A stretch of 64,000 nucleotides of DNA from Lysobacter antibioticus HS124 (GCF_000336385.2 NZ_HG424620.1:53294-117293); one strand, 5' to 3'; positions 38,300 to 47,496 are shown, counted from the first letter of the stretch. Numbers and translations: made by a program. Notes: generated by a model not told the origin, from the letters alone.

Positions 38300-38529
38300 T
38301 TGTAGAGACGACGGAGAACACGGGGTGTTTGAAAACGTGACGTCGCTCACTGTGCCTGTTGCAGCGCACATTGCGTCGGCTTGAAACCGTACGCTAGCGT
38401 CCGGGGGCGATGACAGGGGGAGAAACGCCCCGGGTTCCGGAGCCTCCTCGTCGTGATTCGGGTTTCGCGTTTTCTCATCGGGCACCGGTCGGTGTCCGTG
38501 GCGCATTCCATCTCGAAGGGGAATTACGG

Positions 38530-39618
38530 ATGAAGACTCTGTTCCGCAACAAGGCGGGGCGGTGGCTCTCGGCTGCCGCGCTGCTCGCGCTGTCGGCTCC
38601 GGGCCTGGCCAATACGCTCAACCAGAACGTGTCGTGGACCATCGACCGGGCCGGGACCGCGGCCAAGTACCGGGTGGTCGCTTACGGCGATTCGATCTTC
38701 GCCGGCTACAACGGTTCGATCAGCAACGCGGCGCGTTATTCGGCGCCGACCGTGGACGCCGAGTACCTGTCGGCGCGCTGGAATGCGGACATCGAAAGCG
38801 TGCGCCGGGCCAAATCGGGCGCGGTGGCGCGCGACGTCTACGAGAACAAGATCGTCGCCGAGCGCTCCTACATGCAGGCCGCCTCGACCCGGGTGGTGAG
38901 CTTCGAGATGTGCGGCAACGACGGCCTGCAGGCGCGTTCGGCGTTCAAGTCGCAGAGCGGCACCTGCGATTACAGCGGGCTGGATGCGGCGATCAATTCC
39001 TGCAAGACCTACGTCGCGGCGGCGATGGACTACATCAACGCCAACGCGCACGCCAATACCCGGCTGAAGGTCATTTCCAACCTGTACTACCCGGGCTACA
39101 ACGCCGACAACGTGCAGAGCTCGTGCCGCGACGCCGGCACCGGGCAGACGGTGAACCTGCGCGACCGGTTCCTGCCGGCGATCGCCAAGATGAACTACTG
39201 GATGTGCGAATACGCGCGCCAGAAGGGCTTCCAGTGCGTGGACAGCTTCGCCCAGTACATGGGCGCGGACTACGACAGCAATGGCGACGGTAAGGTCGAC
39301 GCCGACGCGCTGCGCTACGTGTCCGGCGAGAGCGAGGCCAGCTACATCAACCGCACCGCGGTGACCCTGCGCTCGACCCTGCGCGACGCCAACGCCAAGT
39401 TCGTCTCCTCGTCCAGCTCGTTCGACTACATCCAGTCCGACGACACCCATCCGACCTACACCGGCGGCACGGTATCGGCCGGTCTGTGGGGCGGCAGCAC
39501 GGGCACCGGCGCGCCGCGCTACTCGAGCTTCAGCAACGGCCGCAGCCCGATCTGGAACCAGTACGGGCACGAGCGCATGGGCTGGGCGTTGTCGGTGTAT
39601 CAGCCGGCCAATCCCTGA
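38530..39618 (+). CDS. Secreted SGNH/GDSL-family hydrolase
   Basis: A 362-residue protein from the ATG at 38530, with a signal peptide ending SAPGLA-NT. The GDS block is AYGDSIFAGYNGS with nucleophile Ser 55; the block III Asn is in FEMCGNDG, and the catalytic Asp/His pair in SDDTHPTYTGG (about 303-313). An insert DSNGDGKVDADAL (about 258-270) resembles a dockerin/EF-hand calcium loop. SGNH enzymes hydrolyse esters of lipids or polysaccharides, so an extracellular esterase or lipase is likely; the substrate is unknown. It is followed 27 bp later by a membrane-protein gene and may be co-transcribed. Confidence 0.88.
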   Translation: MKTLFRNKAGRWLSAAALLALSAPGLANTLNQNVSWTIDRAGTAAKYRVVAYGDSIFAGYNGSISNAARYSAPTVDAEYLSARWNADIESVRRAKSGAVARDVYENKIVAERSYMQAASTRVVSFEMCGNDGLQARSAFKSQSGTCDYSGLDAAINSCKTYVAAAMDYINANAHANTRLKVISNLYYPGYNADNVQSSCRDAGTGQTVNLRDRFLPAIAKMNYWMCEYARQKGFQCVDSFAQYMGADYDSNGDGKVDADALRYVSGESEASYINRTAVTLRSTLRDANAKFVSSSSSFDYIQSDDTHPTYTGGTVSAGLWGGSTGTGAPRYSSFSNGRSPIWNQYGHERMGWALSVYQPANP

Positions 39619-39645
39619 TCGGCGCGACCGGCGGAGTACCGAACC

Positions 39646-40317
39646 GTGGCCGAGCGTCGCCCGCCGCATGCCCCGCCGTCCCGCGCGGACGGCGAGGGCA
39701 TGCGCGTGATCGACAAGGCGCCCGTCGCCCGCGGCGGCAAGTTGGCGTGGGCGGCGGTCGTCGCGGTGGCGCTGGCACTGGCACTGGCGGGATGGTGGTC
39801 GATGCACGAACCGGCTTCCGGCGCTGCCGGCACCGTCGCCCAGGCGGATGCGCCAGGCGATGCGGCGAACGGCGCCAGCGACGAGCGGCTCGCTTCAGCG
39901 CCTCGCGCGCCGCGCGACGCGACGCAGGGGAGGCTGGCCATGCCGAACCAAGACCCCGACGATCTGGCCGCTTACTTCCAGCCCGGCGATCCCGAACCTA
40001 CCGGCGCGCAGGTCATCGAGGCGCTGCAGCAGGCGGGCATCCGCACCGGCCTGGGCGCGTTCAACCCGCCCGGCACCAGCCCGCCGCTGGTCGGGCTGGC
40101 GGTGCCGGAGGATTTCGCGCTGCCGCCGGGCTACGTGCGCCACCACCAGGTGACCGACGAGGGCGTGGCGATCGAGCCGATCCTGATGTTCTCGCCCGAT
40201 TTCGTCCTGCACGACGCGCAGGGCCGGCCGATCGCGATGCCGGCCGACCGGGTCGTGCCGCCGGCGCTGGCGCCGCCCGGCCTGCCGTTGCGGCAGATCC
40301 AGATCCCCCCGCGCTAA
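39646..40317 (+). CDS. Single-span membrane protein of unknown function, 223 aa
   Basis: Reading starts at the GTG at 39646 behind GGAG. After a basic N-terminus there is one membrane helix (KLAWAAVVAVALALALAGWW, about 32-51), so most of the protein is periplasmic. That part is Pro/Ala-rich with DPEPTGAQVIEALQQAGIRTGLGAFNPPGTSPP and a pattern of PxxF and ALPPGYVRHHQV. It is directly upstream of the apolipoprotein N-acyltransferase-like gene (24 bp gap), which suggests an operon. No family is recognised. Confidence 0.72.
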   Translation: MAERRPPHAPPSRADGEGMRVIDKAPVARGGKLAWAAVVAVALALALAGWWSMHEPASGAAGTVAQADAPGDAANGASDERLASAPRAPRDATQGRLAMPNQDPDDLAAYFQPGDPEPTGAQVIEALQQAGIRTGLGAFNPPGTSPPLVGLAVPEDFALPPGYVRHHQVTDEGVAIEPILMFSPDFVLHDAQGRPIAMPADRVVPPALAPPGLPLRQIQIPPR

Positions 40318-40341
40318 GACCGCGACACGGAGTTCTTCGAC

Positions 40342-42804
40342 TTGACCACGGAGCGGCTGTCCCAGCCCCGCTGGCGTAGCTACGCCGGCATCCTCGCCAC
40401 CGCGGTGTTGCTCGGCCTGTACGCTCGCGGCGGCCCCGCCTGGGGACTGGGCTTCGTCGCCCTGGTGCCGTGGCTGCTGGCCTTGAACCGCGTCGGCACC
40501 GCCTCGGGCGCGTTGGCCAACGCGGCGTTGATGAGCGTCGCCTTCGTCGCCGCGGTGTTGCATTGGTTCGGTGCGGCGATCGGCGCCTACACCGGCATGG
40601 GCGCGGCGACGGCGACCGCGCTGCTGCTGGCGCTGGCGCCGCTGATGCAGCCGCAGTTCCTGGCCTACGCGCTGGTCCGGCAATGGGCCGGACGCCGTTA
40701 TGGCGTGCTGTTGCGCGCGCTGGCTGCGGCCTGCGCCTGGGTGGCCTGCGAGTGGCTGGCGCCCAAGCTGCTGGGCGACACGCTGGGCCACGGCCTGTTT
40801 CCGTCCGCGACGCTGCGCCAGGTCGCCGACCTCGGCGGCGCCGTGGGCCTGACGCTGCTGTTGCTGCTGGTCAACGAGGCGCTGGCGGCCGCGATCGAGC
40901 GCCGCGGCCTCGGCGCGCGCGCGTTGCTGAAGCCGCTATGGTTGGGCGCCGGGATCGTGGCCTGCATGGCCGGTTACGGCGCGGTAAGGCGCGACGGCCT
41001 GCAGGCGCCGCCGGCCGCCGATGCGCCGACGCTGCGCGTGGCCATGGTCCAGGCGAGCATCACCGATTACGAACGCCTGCGTAAGCAGATCGGCGCCTAT
41101 GCGGTGGTGCGCAAGGTGCTGGACACGCATTACGCGCTGTCGTGGTCGGCGATCCGCGACCACGGCGCCGACGTGCTGCTGTGGTCGGAAACCGTGTACC
41201 CGACCAGCTACGGCAACCCGCGCAGCGAGGACGGCGCGGCGCTGGATCGCGAGATCCAGGGCTTCGTCGATGCCGCGGGCGTGCCGCTGGTGTTCGGTAC
41301 GTACGATCGCGACGGACAAGGCGAATACAACGCGGCCGCTTTCCTCGAACCGGGCCGCGGTTTGCTCGGCATGTATCGCAAGACCCACCCCTTCCCGTTG
41401 ACCGAGCACGTGCCGGCCTGGCTGGACGGGCCACGGCTGCGCCGCTGGTTGCCGTGGACCGGCGGCTGGCGCCCGGGCGACGGCGCGCGGGTACTGCCGT
41501 TGCGCAGCGCCGACGGGCGCGAGGTCAACGTGGTGCCGCTGATTTGCCTGGACGATGTGGAGACCGACTTGGCCATCGACGGCGCCCGGCTCGGCGCGCA
41601 GGCCATCGTCGGCCTGTCCAACGATTCCTGGTTCACCGATTACCCGGTCGGCGCGCGCCTGCACCTGGCGGTGGCGGCCTTCCGCAGCATCGAAACCCGC
41701 CTGCCGCAGGTGCGCGTCACCACCAACGGGCTCAGCGCGATCATCGACGACACCGGCGAGGTGTTGGCCAGCACCTCGACCGGCGACCAGGCGGTGTTGA
41801 CCGCGTTCGTCAGCGCCCGCGATCCGGCGCCGACCCTGATGGTGCGCTGGGGCGATTGGGTCGGGCGTGCCGCGGCGGTGTTCCTGCTCGGCCTGGCGGC
41901 GTTCACGCTGTGGCGGACCGCGCGCGGCCGCACCGCTGCCGCCGACGCGGCGCCAGCGACGCTCGAGGTCGTCGTACTGACGCCGTTGTGGCGCGCGGCG
42001 AGCGGCGCGCTGCGGCTGTGCGCGGGCGCGGGCTTGCTGTGGCTGGCCGCCGACATGCTGCTGCGCACCGGGCTGCAGATCCAGTCCTTGTCGCAGCTGA
42101 TGCTGTTCGCCGTGCTGGTGGTCGCGCCGCTCGTGGCGGCGTGGGCGATCGAGCGCAGCTTCGCCGCTCAGGCGCGTGTCGAAGCGAGGTTGCTGGTGCT
42201 GGATCGGCGCCGGCAACGGATCGAGCTTCCGCTGGCGTCGATCGTCGCGCTGCGGCCCTGGTACGTCCCGCTGCCGCGCGGCGGCGCCGATCTGCGCCTG
42301 GCCGAAGGCCCGCTGTGGTCGCGCGGCCTGGCGCGGGCGAACCCGCGCGCGTTGCAGCGCATGACCGCGGCGGCGGGCGCGCCGTGGCGCCTGGAAGGCC
42401 GGTTCGCCGCCGGCCTGGCCGAATTGGCGCAAAGCCGCGCCGACGCGCGCCGGCCGCGGCTCGACCATGCCTTGCTGAAGTTCGGCTTGTTCCCGCTGCT
42501 GCTGGCGCTGGTCGCGTTCCGCCTGCACCAGATCATCGCCTTCGGCGGTACGTTCGGCGAGTACTACAGCTACGGGCTGGTCGCCTACCTGACCGGCCTG
42601 GCGATCTGGTGGGCCTCGTGGTCGATCGGCCTGATGCTGTTCGCCGCCGCGCTGCGGATCGCGATCGAGGCGGTCGCGGCGCTGGCGGTCGCGCTGCGCA
42701 GCGCGCACGCGGCGGCGTTGCGCGACGCGCTGGAGTGGCTGGGGCGGGCGGCGTTCTACCTCGGCGTTCCGGCGTGGCTGGCGATGCGCCTGTTGGCCGT
42801 GTGA
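40342..42804 (+). CDS. Enlarged apolipoprotein N-acyltransferase-like protein
   Basis: Reading starts at TTG 40342 behind ACGGAG. Residues 1-220 are polytopic (WGLGFVALVPWLLALNRVG...), as in Lnt. Residues about 228-485 form a nitrilase-type domain with Glu in LLWSETVYP (about 283), Lys in YRKTHPFPLTEHVP and Cys in VPLICLDDVE (about 402), the Glu-Lys-Cys triad of Lnt. Ordinary Lnt ends near 510 residues; this protein continues for 300 more with about six additional hydrophobic segments and a soluble stretch (EARLLVLDRRRQRIELPL...). Lnt adds the third acyl chain to lipoproteins. Whether this is the housekeeping enzyme or a specialised paralogue cannot be told, so no symbol is given. Confidence 0.82.
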   Translation: MTTERLSQPRWRSYAGILATAVLLGLYARGGPAWGLGFVALVPWLLALNRVGTASGALANAALMSVAFVAAVLHWFGAAIGAYTGMGAATATALLLALAPLMQPQFLAYALVRQWAGRRYGVLLRALAAACAWVACEWLAPKLLGDTLGHGLFPSATLRQVADLGGAVGLTLLLLLVNEALAAAIERRGLGARALLKPLWLGAGIVACMAGYGAVRRDGLQAPPAADAPTLRVAMVQASITDYERLRKQIGAYAVVRKVLDTHYALSWSAIRDHGADVLLWSETVYPTSYGNPRSEDGAALDREIQGFVDAAGVPLVFGTYDRDGQGEYNAAAFLEPGRGLLGMYRKTHPFPLTEHVPAWLDGPRLRRWLPWTGGWRPGDGARVLPLRSADGREVNVVPLICLDDVETDLAIDGARLGAQAIVGLSNDSWFTDYPVGARLHLAVAAFRSIETRLPQVRVTTNGLSAIIDDTGEVLASTSTGDQAVLTAFVSARDPAPTLMVRWGDWVGRAAAVFLLGLAAFTLWRTARGRTAAADAAPATLEVVVLTPLWRAASGALRLCAGAGLLWLAADMLLRTGLQIQSLSQLMLFAVLVVAPLVAAWAIERSFAAQARVEARLLVLDRRRQRIELPLASIVALRPWYVPLPRGGADLRLAEGPLWSRGLARANPRALQRMTAAAGAPWRLEGRFAAGLAELAQSRADARRPRLDHALLKFGLFPLLLALVAFRLHQIIAFGGTFGEYYSYGLVAYLTGLAIWWASWSIGLMLFAAALRIAIEAVAALAVALRSAHAAALRDALEWLGRAAFYLGVPAWLAMRLLAV

Positions 42805-42833
42805 CGGCGAACCGGCGCCTGGCCGGCGGACCG

Positions 42834-42854
42834 CGCCCGCTGGGACAGCGGGCG
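42834..42854. terminator. Hairpin between convergent genes
   Basis: CGCCCGCTG (42834-42842) pairs with CAGCGGGCG (42846-42854) around a three-base loop, between convergent genes ending at 42804 and 42872. Confidence 0.45.
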
Positions 42855-42871
42855 ACGGCCGGATCGGCGAC

Positions 42872-43933
42872 TCACTTCAGCACTTGCTGCAGGTCGACGA
42901 TCTCCACGCCCTGCATCTGCCCCAGCAGCGAGTCGAACCAGGGCTTGTGCTGGCTGCCGACGATCGCCAGCACGCGCGCGCCGGGACGCTCGCGGAAGCT
43001 GGCGCGGATGTTGGCGACCATGCGCAGGTTGCGGGTTTCCCAGCCGGCGACGTAGACCTGGGCCAGGCGCTGCGGCGAGGCCTCGCGCATCGCTGCGCCG
43101 AAATCGCCGTCGGCGACGACGCCGAGCACGTCCGGGCGATTGATGTAGCGGTACAGGGCCAGCATGTCCTGGCCGCGGCGCAGCGCATCGTCGCGTTCGC
43201 GCACTGTCTTGGAGGCCTCCTTGGCCGAGGCCCAGGCGGCCATGATCGCCTGGCCGTAGGCCTGCGGGTCGGAGACGTCGACGGCGTCGCCGGTGTGGTC
43301 GTCGGTCGGGTGGACCCGCTGCAAGCCGGCGCGCACCGCCAGCGGCGCGGCGATCAGTTCGTTCTCGCTGCGGCCGGCGCGCGCTTTTTCCAGTCGGGCG
43401 ACGAGCTTGGCGTCGAGGCCGTCGCCGGCGCGGCGTTCGGCGGCCGGCAGGTACAGCCATTGCACCAGGGCCGAGGTCGAATCGCCGGCGGCCAGGAACA
43501 CCGCGGCCAGACGCCGGCGTTGCGCCGCGCTGGGCTGGGCCGGCCACTGCTTGAGGGTCCGGTTGGCTTCGGCGATCGCCGCCGGCACGTCCAGGCCGGT
43601 CGCCGCGCGCGCGTCCGAAGTGTCGCGGCAATAGGGTTTGAAGTCGTCCGCGCTGTAGACGGCCGGGTGGCGCGCGACCAGGTCGCAGCTTTCGCCGGAG
43701 ATCGACTCGATGGTGATGATCTCGGGCTCGAACGCGGCGACCCGGTCGAGCAGCGGCGCCAGCGCCTTGGCGTCGAAGGTCTTCGGCATGTCCGACAGAT
43801 GCACGGTGCCGAGCACCAGCACCTGCGCCGGGCGGCCGTGCATGTTCTTGTCCAGCGCCGACAGATCGACCTGCTGCGCCTGCGCCGTCGCGGCCGCCAG
43901 CGCCAACCCCCACACCGCCCACTGCTTGCTCAT
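42872..43933 (-). CDS. Periplasmic TraB/GumN-like (DUF5694-type) protein
   Basis: A 353-residue protein from ATG 43933 with a signal peptide (MSKQWAVWGLALAAATAQAQ). It starts with QVLVLGTVHLSDMPKTF, the GxxH box, has FEPEIITIESISGESCD about 40 residues later, and ends with RVLAIVGSQHKPWFDSLL. GTxH, a central Glu and a C-terminal G-x-x-H are shared by the TIKI/TraB/EreA-ChaN-like fold of metalloproteins. The best label from memory is DUF5694, found in xanthomonads and other Proteobacteria. Peptidase or esterase activity is possible but unproven. It is probably monocistronic. Confidence 0.75.
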   Translation of the reverse strand: MSKQWAVWGLALAAATAQAQQVDLSALDKNMHGRPAQVLVLGTVHLSDMPKTFDAKALAPLLDRVAAFEPEIITIESISGESCDLVARHPAVYSADDFKPYCRDTSDARAATGLDVPAAIAEANRTLKQWPAQPSAAQRRRLAAVFLAAGDSTSALVQWLYLPAAERRAGDGLDAKLVARLEKARAGRSENELIAAPLAVRAGLQRVHPTDDHTGDAVDVSDPQAYGQAIMAAWASAKEASKTVRERDDALRRGQDMLALYRYINRPDVLGVVADGDFGAAMREASPQRLAQVYVAGWETRNLRMVANIRASFRERPGARVLAIVGSQHKPWFDSLLGQMQGVEIVDLQQVLK

Positions 43934-44075
43934 GCTCGCACCGTGTAGAAAACGTCCGGCGACGGTAGGACGGCGGGCGTGCGGCGCGACAGTGCCATGT
44001 GTCAGTCGCGGCCGCTGCGCGGAGGCTGCGGGGATTGGGGATTCGAGGTCGAAGGGCCAGCGCTGGAGCGTGGGG

Positions 44076-44837
44076 TCAGGGGGCGTCGGTGCGGCGCAGG
44101 ATGCGCTGGCCGTTTTCTTCGAGTACGCGCCAGCGGCCGTCGTGGGAGAGGGCGAGGGTGCGGCGCGGGGCGGTGCCGTCGGCGCCGAGCGAGGGCAGTT
44201 GCGCGGCCAGGCCGCTCGACGCCGGCGCGGCGCCGGTGCGCAGCGGTTCGCCCGGGTCGTCGCCGACGTCGCGGATGTGCGCGGGCAAAGGCCGCGTGTC
44301 TTCGCGCACGGTGCGGCAGTCGGACGACAGCCACAGTTGCTGGCGCAGCGGGCCGATGCCGTCGGAATGACTGTAGCGGGCCACCGCCGCGCCCTCGGCA
44401 TCGGCGCCGAACCAGCGGCTGAGATCGCCGGCCTCGCTGCGGCACGCGCGCTGGCCGTCGCGCCAACGCTCGGCGCGGTCGGCGATCAGCCACAGGTCGC
44501 CGTCGGCGGCGAAGCCCAGGTCGGCCACCGGCGACTCGGCGAGATGGTCGCTGCGCCGGCCGCTGTCGAGGTCGAGCGTGTGCCAGCGGTTGCCGTCGGC
44601 CCAGGCCAGCAGCGCGCGCTGCGGATGGAAGGCGACCGCGCCGGTGCCCGTCAGCGGTTGCGAATCGACGATCGCCGCTGCGCTGGCGGTGGCCGGCGGC
44701 GGCCCGGCCAGGCAGGCGGACAAGGCCAGCGGCAAGACCAGGCTCAGCGCGCCGGCGGCGATGCGGGCCCAGCGGCGCCGCGGCGCGGGTTTCGCAGCGC
44801 GGCATCGGTCGATCGTGGCGAGACGTTCGGCGTTCAT
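44076..44837 (-). CDS. Putative lipoprotein of unknown function, 253 aa
   Basis: The N-terminus MNAERLATIDRCRAAKPAPRRRW is followed by a hydrophobic segment and lipobox LALSACLAG, so it is probably anchored through Cys 43. The rest has beta-propeller-like short repeats: GAVAFHPQRALLAWADGN, VADLGFAADGDLWLIAD, TLALSHDGRWRVLEENGQ, each ending in a W- or L-containing strand as in WD/NHL or YVTN types. No enzymatic motif. It may be a single-blade fragment of a propeller or a small sensor. Function unknown. Confidence 0.7.
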   Translation of the reverse strand: MNAERLATIDRCRAAKPAPRRRWARIAAGALSLVLPLALSACLAGPPPATASAAAIVDSQPLTGTGAVAFHPQRALLAWADGNRWHTLDLDSGRRSDHLAESPVADLGFAADGDLWLIADRAERWRDGQRACRSEAGDLSRWFGADAEGAAVARYSHSDGIGPLRQQLWLSSDCRTVREDTRPLPAHIRDVGDDPGEPLRTGAAPASSGLAAQLPSLGADGTAPRRTLALSHDGRWRVLEENGQRILRRTDAP

Positions 44838-44880
44838 GGCCGAGGCAGTCTAGCGCGCGGATGCGCGGCGGTTCTGCGGA

Positions 44881-45894
44881 TCAAGGCCGCTGGCCGATGC
44901 CCATGCGGTCCCAGACCGCTTCCAGCCCGCCCTGGCGATGGCTCTGCTGCATGTGACGCGCATCGCCGGCGTCGAAGCCGGGGTGGTACTCGACATGCGG
45001 ACGGTCGACCAAGCCTTGCCAATTGCCGCCCCATTCCAGGCCCTGCGACACCGCGATCTGGCCGTAGCGGTCCCAGTTGTTGGTTTCGGCCCAGCTCGGC
45101 CGGCCGTTGGCGTCGTTGAACACCACGTCGACCGCGACGCCGTAGTTGTGCCAGGACTGACCGCCGCGCGCGTTGGTGACCCGGTTGCCGGGCGCGGTGC
45201 GGCCCTGCGCGTACAGCGCGTCCTGCTCGGGGAAGCTGCGGTAGGCGGTGTCCACGCGCATGTTCATGCCTTCGCGGCGGGCCTGTTCGATCACCGCGGT
45301 GACCCGGTTGGCGACCTCTTGGTTGAGGTTGGGGTTGTCCAGGCGGCCGCGCGGATCGGCCGCGTGCAGGTCGAGCACGTTGCGCATCTGGGTGCCGTCG
45401 AGTTCTTGCAGCTGCACCCGGGTGGAGATGTTGTCGTAGACGCTGCGCGGCGCGGTCTCGACCGCCAATTGCAGGCTGCCGTCGTTGCGGATGGTGCCGA
45501 CCGTCCGGCCCTGGGCATCGAGCAGGCGCCCTTGTTCGATGCCGTAAGTGACGCCGTCGAGCGTCAGGGTGCCGGCGTCGGGGGTCAGGCCGCTCGGTGT
45601 GGCCTGCGGATTCAGGCTGAGTTCGGCGGCGCCTTGCAGATAGCTCGCGGTGGCGGCGTTGGGCGCGGCGGCGAAGGAATTCAGCGACTCGACTTTCTGC
45701 TCGTCGGTCAGCTGGGCGAAATTCCGGTCGGCGACCAGACGGTCCAGCGCAGCCACCGCCTGCGGATTTTCGCGCAACGTTTCGCGCAGTTCGTCTTCGC
45801 GCAGCTCGCTCGCGGTCGGTGTGGCCTGGGCCGGATCGCTGGCGTTGGCGGACTGGGTTTCGTTGCTGCGCGATGCGCCGTTGACGCTGTCCAT
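44881..45894 (-). CDS. M15-family peptidase (D-alanyl-D-alanine carboxypeptidase/endopeptidase-like)
   Basis: The start at 45894 (MDSVNGASRSNETQ...) is chosen because GAGGG stands eight bases upstream; a start at 45933 is possible. No signal peptide is visible. Residues about 1-175 are a Ser/Asn/Gln-rich region with a YopH-like repeat-free fold, including NGVTYGIEQGRLLDAQGRTVGTI. The M15 catalytic domain spans about 190-330: MRVDTAYRSFPEQDALYAQG, SWHNYGVAVDVVF with Zn ligands His and Asp, and RPHVEYHP with the third ligand His. M15 enzymes cleave peptidoglycan peptides. Absence of a signal peptide and the long N-domain suggest a secretion-system cargo or endolysin-type enzyme; this is inference. 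Confidence 0.83.
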   Translation of the reverse strand: MDSVNGASRSNETQSANASDPAQATPTASELREDELRETLRENPQAVAALDRLVADRNFAQLTDEQKVESLNSFAAAPNAATASYLQGAAELSLNPQATPSGLTPDAGTLTLDGVTYGIEQGRLLDAQGRTVGTIRNDGSLQLAVETAPRSVYDNISTRVQLQELDGTQMRNVLDLHAADPRGRLDNPNLNQEVANRVTAVIEQARREGMNMRVDTAYRSFPEQDALYAQGRTAPGNRVTNARGGQSWHNYGVAVDVVFNDANGRPSWAETNNWDRYGQIAVSQGLEWGGNWQGLVDRPHVEYHPGFDAGDARHMQQSHRQGGLEAVWDRMGIGQRP

Positions 45895-46032
45895 GAGCGG
45901 TCCCTCGTCGTAATTGCGCCCCTGTAGGCGCATTGCACGACGCGGCCTGGGCCGGCGCTACCTGGGAACGACCCTAGTCCGGCGCCGATCCAGGCGCCGA
46001 ACTGCGAGCGGGTTCGCAATTCAGCGCCTGTC

Positions 46033-47496
46033 TCAGGACTCGGCCGCGGCCGGGCGCAGGTTCAGCACCGGCGAACGGATCGCCGCATAGACCAGCCAGG
46101 TCGCGGCCATCGCCAGCGCGGTGGCGAAGAACAACTGGGCGAAGCCGGCGCGGAACAGTTCGCGAGTCGGCGCCGGCAAGGTCTGGGCGGCCAGTTCGCT
46201 CAACCGCGCGCCGGCGAACTCGCCGCCGCTGCCGCGCACGTGCATGAGGATCAGCGCCGATCCGGCGGTGGTGACGATCGCCGCGCCCAGCGTGCGCGCG
46301 AACGCCATCGCGCCGGTGACCGCGCCGAGCTGCTCGGCCGGTGCGGCGTTCTGCGCGATCACGTTGACCAGCGCGCTGCACGGGCCAGTGCCCAGGCCGA
46401 CGGCGGCGAACAACAGGGCCGCCGCCAGCGGGCTCAGCGACTGCGCCCACACGCCCATCGCCAGCGCGGCCAGCATCGCGATCGGCAGCGTGGCCAACAC
46501 CGGGCGCCGATAGTCGCCGCTGCGTGCGGCGTAGCGCCCGGCCCATAACGCGCCGATCGCGCCGGACACCAGCGCCGGCACCAGCAGCAACCCGGCGCGC
46601 GAAGCGGGCAGGCCGTGGCCGATCTGGAAGTAGGCCGGAATCAGCACCGCCACGGCGATGTAGAAGCCGTACATGAGCAGACAGACCAGCAAGGCCGGGC
46701 CGATCACCGCATCGCGCAGCAACGCCGGCGGCAACATCGGCTCGGCGCTGCGGCCTTGTCGGCGGGCGAACGCCAGCGCGCCCAGCGCGGCCAGGCCGAA
46801 GCCGCCGAGCACCGGCGCGGACAGCCACGCGTAGCGGCCGCCGCCCCAGGACAGCGCGGTCAGCAGGGCGCAGGTGGCGAACACGAACAGCGCGGTGCCG
46901 GCCAGGTCGATGCGTCCGCCCGGCCGGCCGGCGCCGAGCCGGCGCAACGCGGGTGCGCCGGCCCACAGCGCCAGCGCGCCCAGCGGCAAGTTGATCCAGA
47001 ACACCGCGCGCCAGCCCAGCGTATCGGTCAGCAAGCCGCCGAGCACCGGTCCGATCAGGCCGGCCAACGCCCACACCATCGCGAACAGTCCGGTGTATCG
47101 GCTGCGTTCGCGCGGCCCGGCGATTTCGGCGACCGACGCCTGCGCGATCACGATCAGTCCGGCGCCGCCGACGCCTTGCACGGCGCGTGCGGCGATCAGC
47201 GCCGGCAGGCTCGGCGCCAGCGCGCAGGCCAGCGAGCCCAGGACGAACAGCGCGACGCAGGCGTGCATCAGCCGGCGCCGGCCGTGCAGGTCGCCGAGTT
47301 TGGCGATCACCGGCGTGGCCGCGGCGGTGGCGAGCAGATAGATCGAGATCGTCCAGCCGAGCAGGTCGATACGCTGCAGTTCGCGCACGATCGCCGGCAG
47401 CGCGGTCGCGACCACGGTCTGCTCCAGCGCGCCCAGGAACACCGCCAGCATCAGCCCGCCGACCGCGCGGCGATCCGTCGCCGCGGCCGCGCTCAT
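46033..47496 (-). CDS. DHA2-family (EmrB/QacA) MFS exporter of the PoTeM cluster
   Basis: A 487-residue membrane protein with about 14 transmembrane segments. Motif A is seen in KLGDLHGRRRLMHACVALFVLGS, motif C-like GVGGAGLIVIA/GPVLGGLLTDTLGWR around 105-160. Its start codon overlaps the stop of the FAD-enzyme gene (ATGA), so translation is coupled to the biosynthetic operon. Drug:H+ antiporters of this family commonly give self-resistance in antibiotic clusters. The likely substrate is the tetramate macrolactam made by the upstream genes; this is inferred from position only. Confidence 0.93.
   Translation of the reverse strand: MSAAAATDRRAVGGLMLAVFLGALEQTVVATALPAIVRELQRIDLLGWTISIYLLATAAATPVIAKLGDLHGRRRLMHACVALFVLGSLACALAPSLPALIAARAVQGVGGAGLIVIAQASVAEIAGPRERSRYTGLFAMVWALAGLIGPVLGGLLTDTLGWRAVFWINLPLGALALWAGAPALRRLGAGRPGGRIDLAGTALFVFATCALLTALSWGGGRYAWLSAPVLGGFGLAALGALAFARRQGRSAEPMLPPALLRDAVIGPALLVCLLMYGFYIAVAVLIPAYFQIGHGLPASRAGLLLVPALVSGAIGALWAGRYAARSGDYRRPVLATLPIAMLAALAMGVWAQSLSPLAAALLFAAVGLGTGPCSALVNVIAQNAAPAEQLGAVTGAMAFARTLGAAIVTTAGSALILMHVRGSGGEFAGARLSELAAQTLPAPTRELFRAGFAQLFFATALAMAATWLVYAAIRSPVLNLRPAAAES

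Larger units (their letters stand above)
37760..38529. other. 770-bp interval after tpsA without a credible gene
   Basis: No ORF with ribosome site and plausible protein was found, so there is no visible immunity gene. It contains a long hairpin (37921-37954) and a 17-bp tandem repeat (38266-38299). GC returns to the chromosomal level at about 38.5 kb. Confidence 0.5.
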
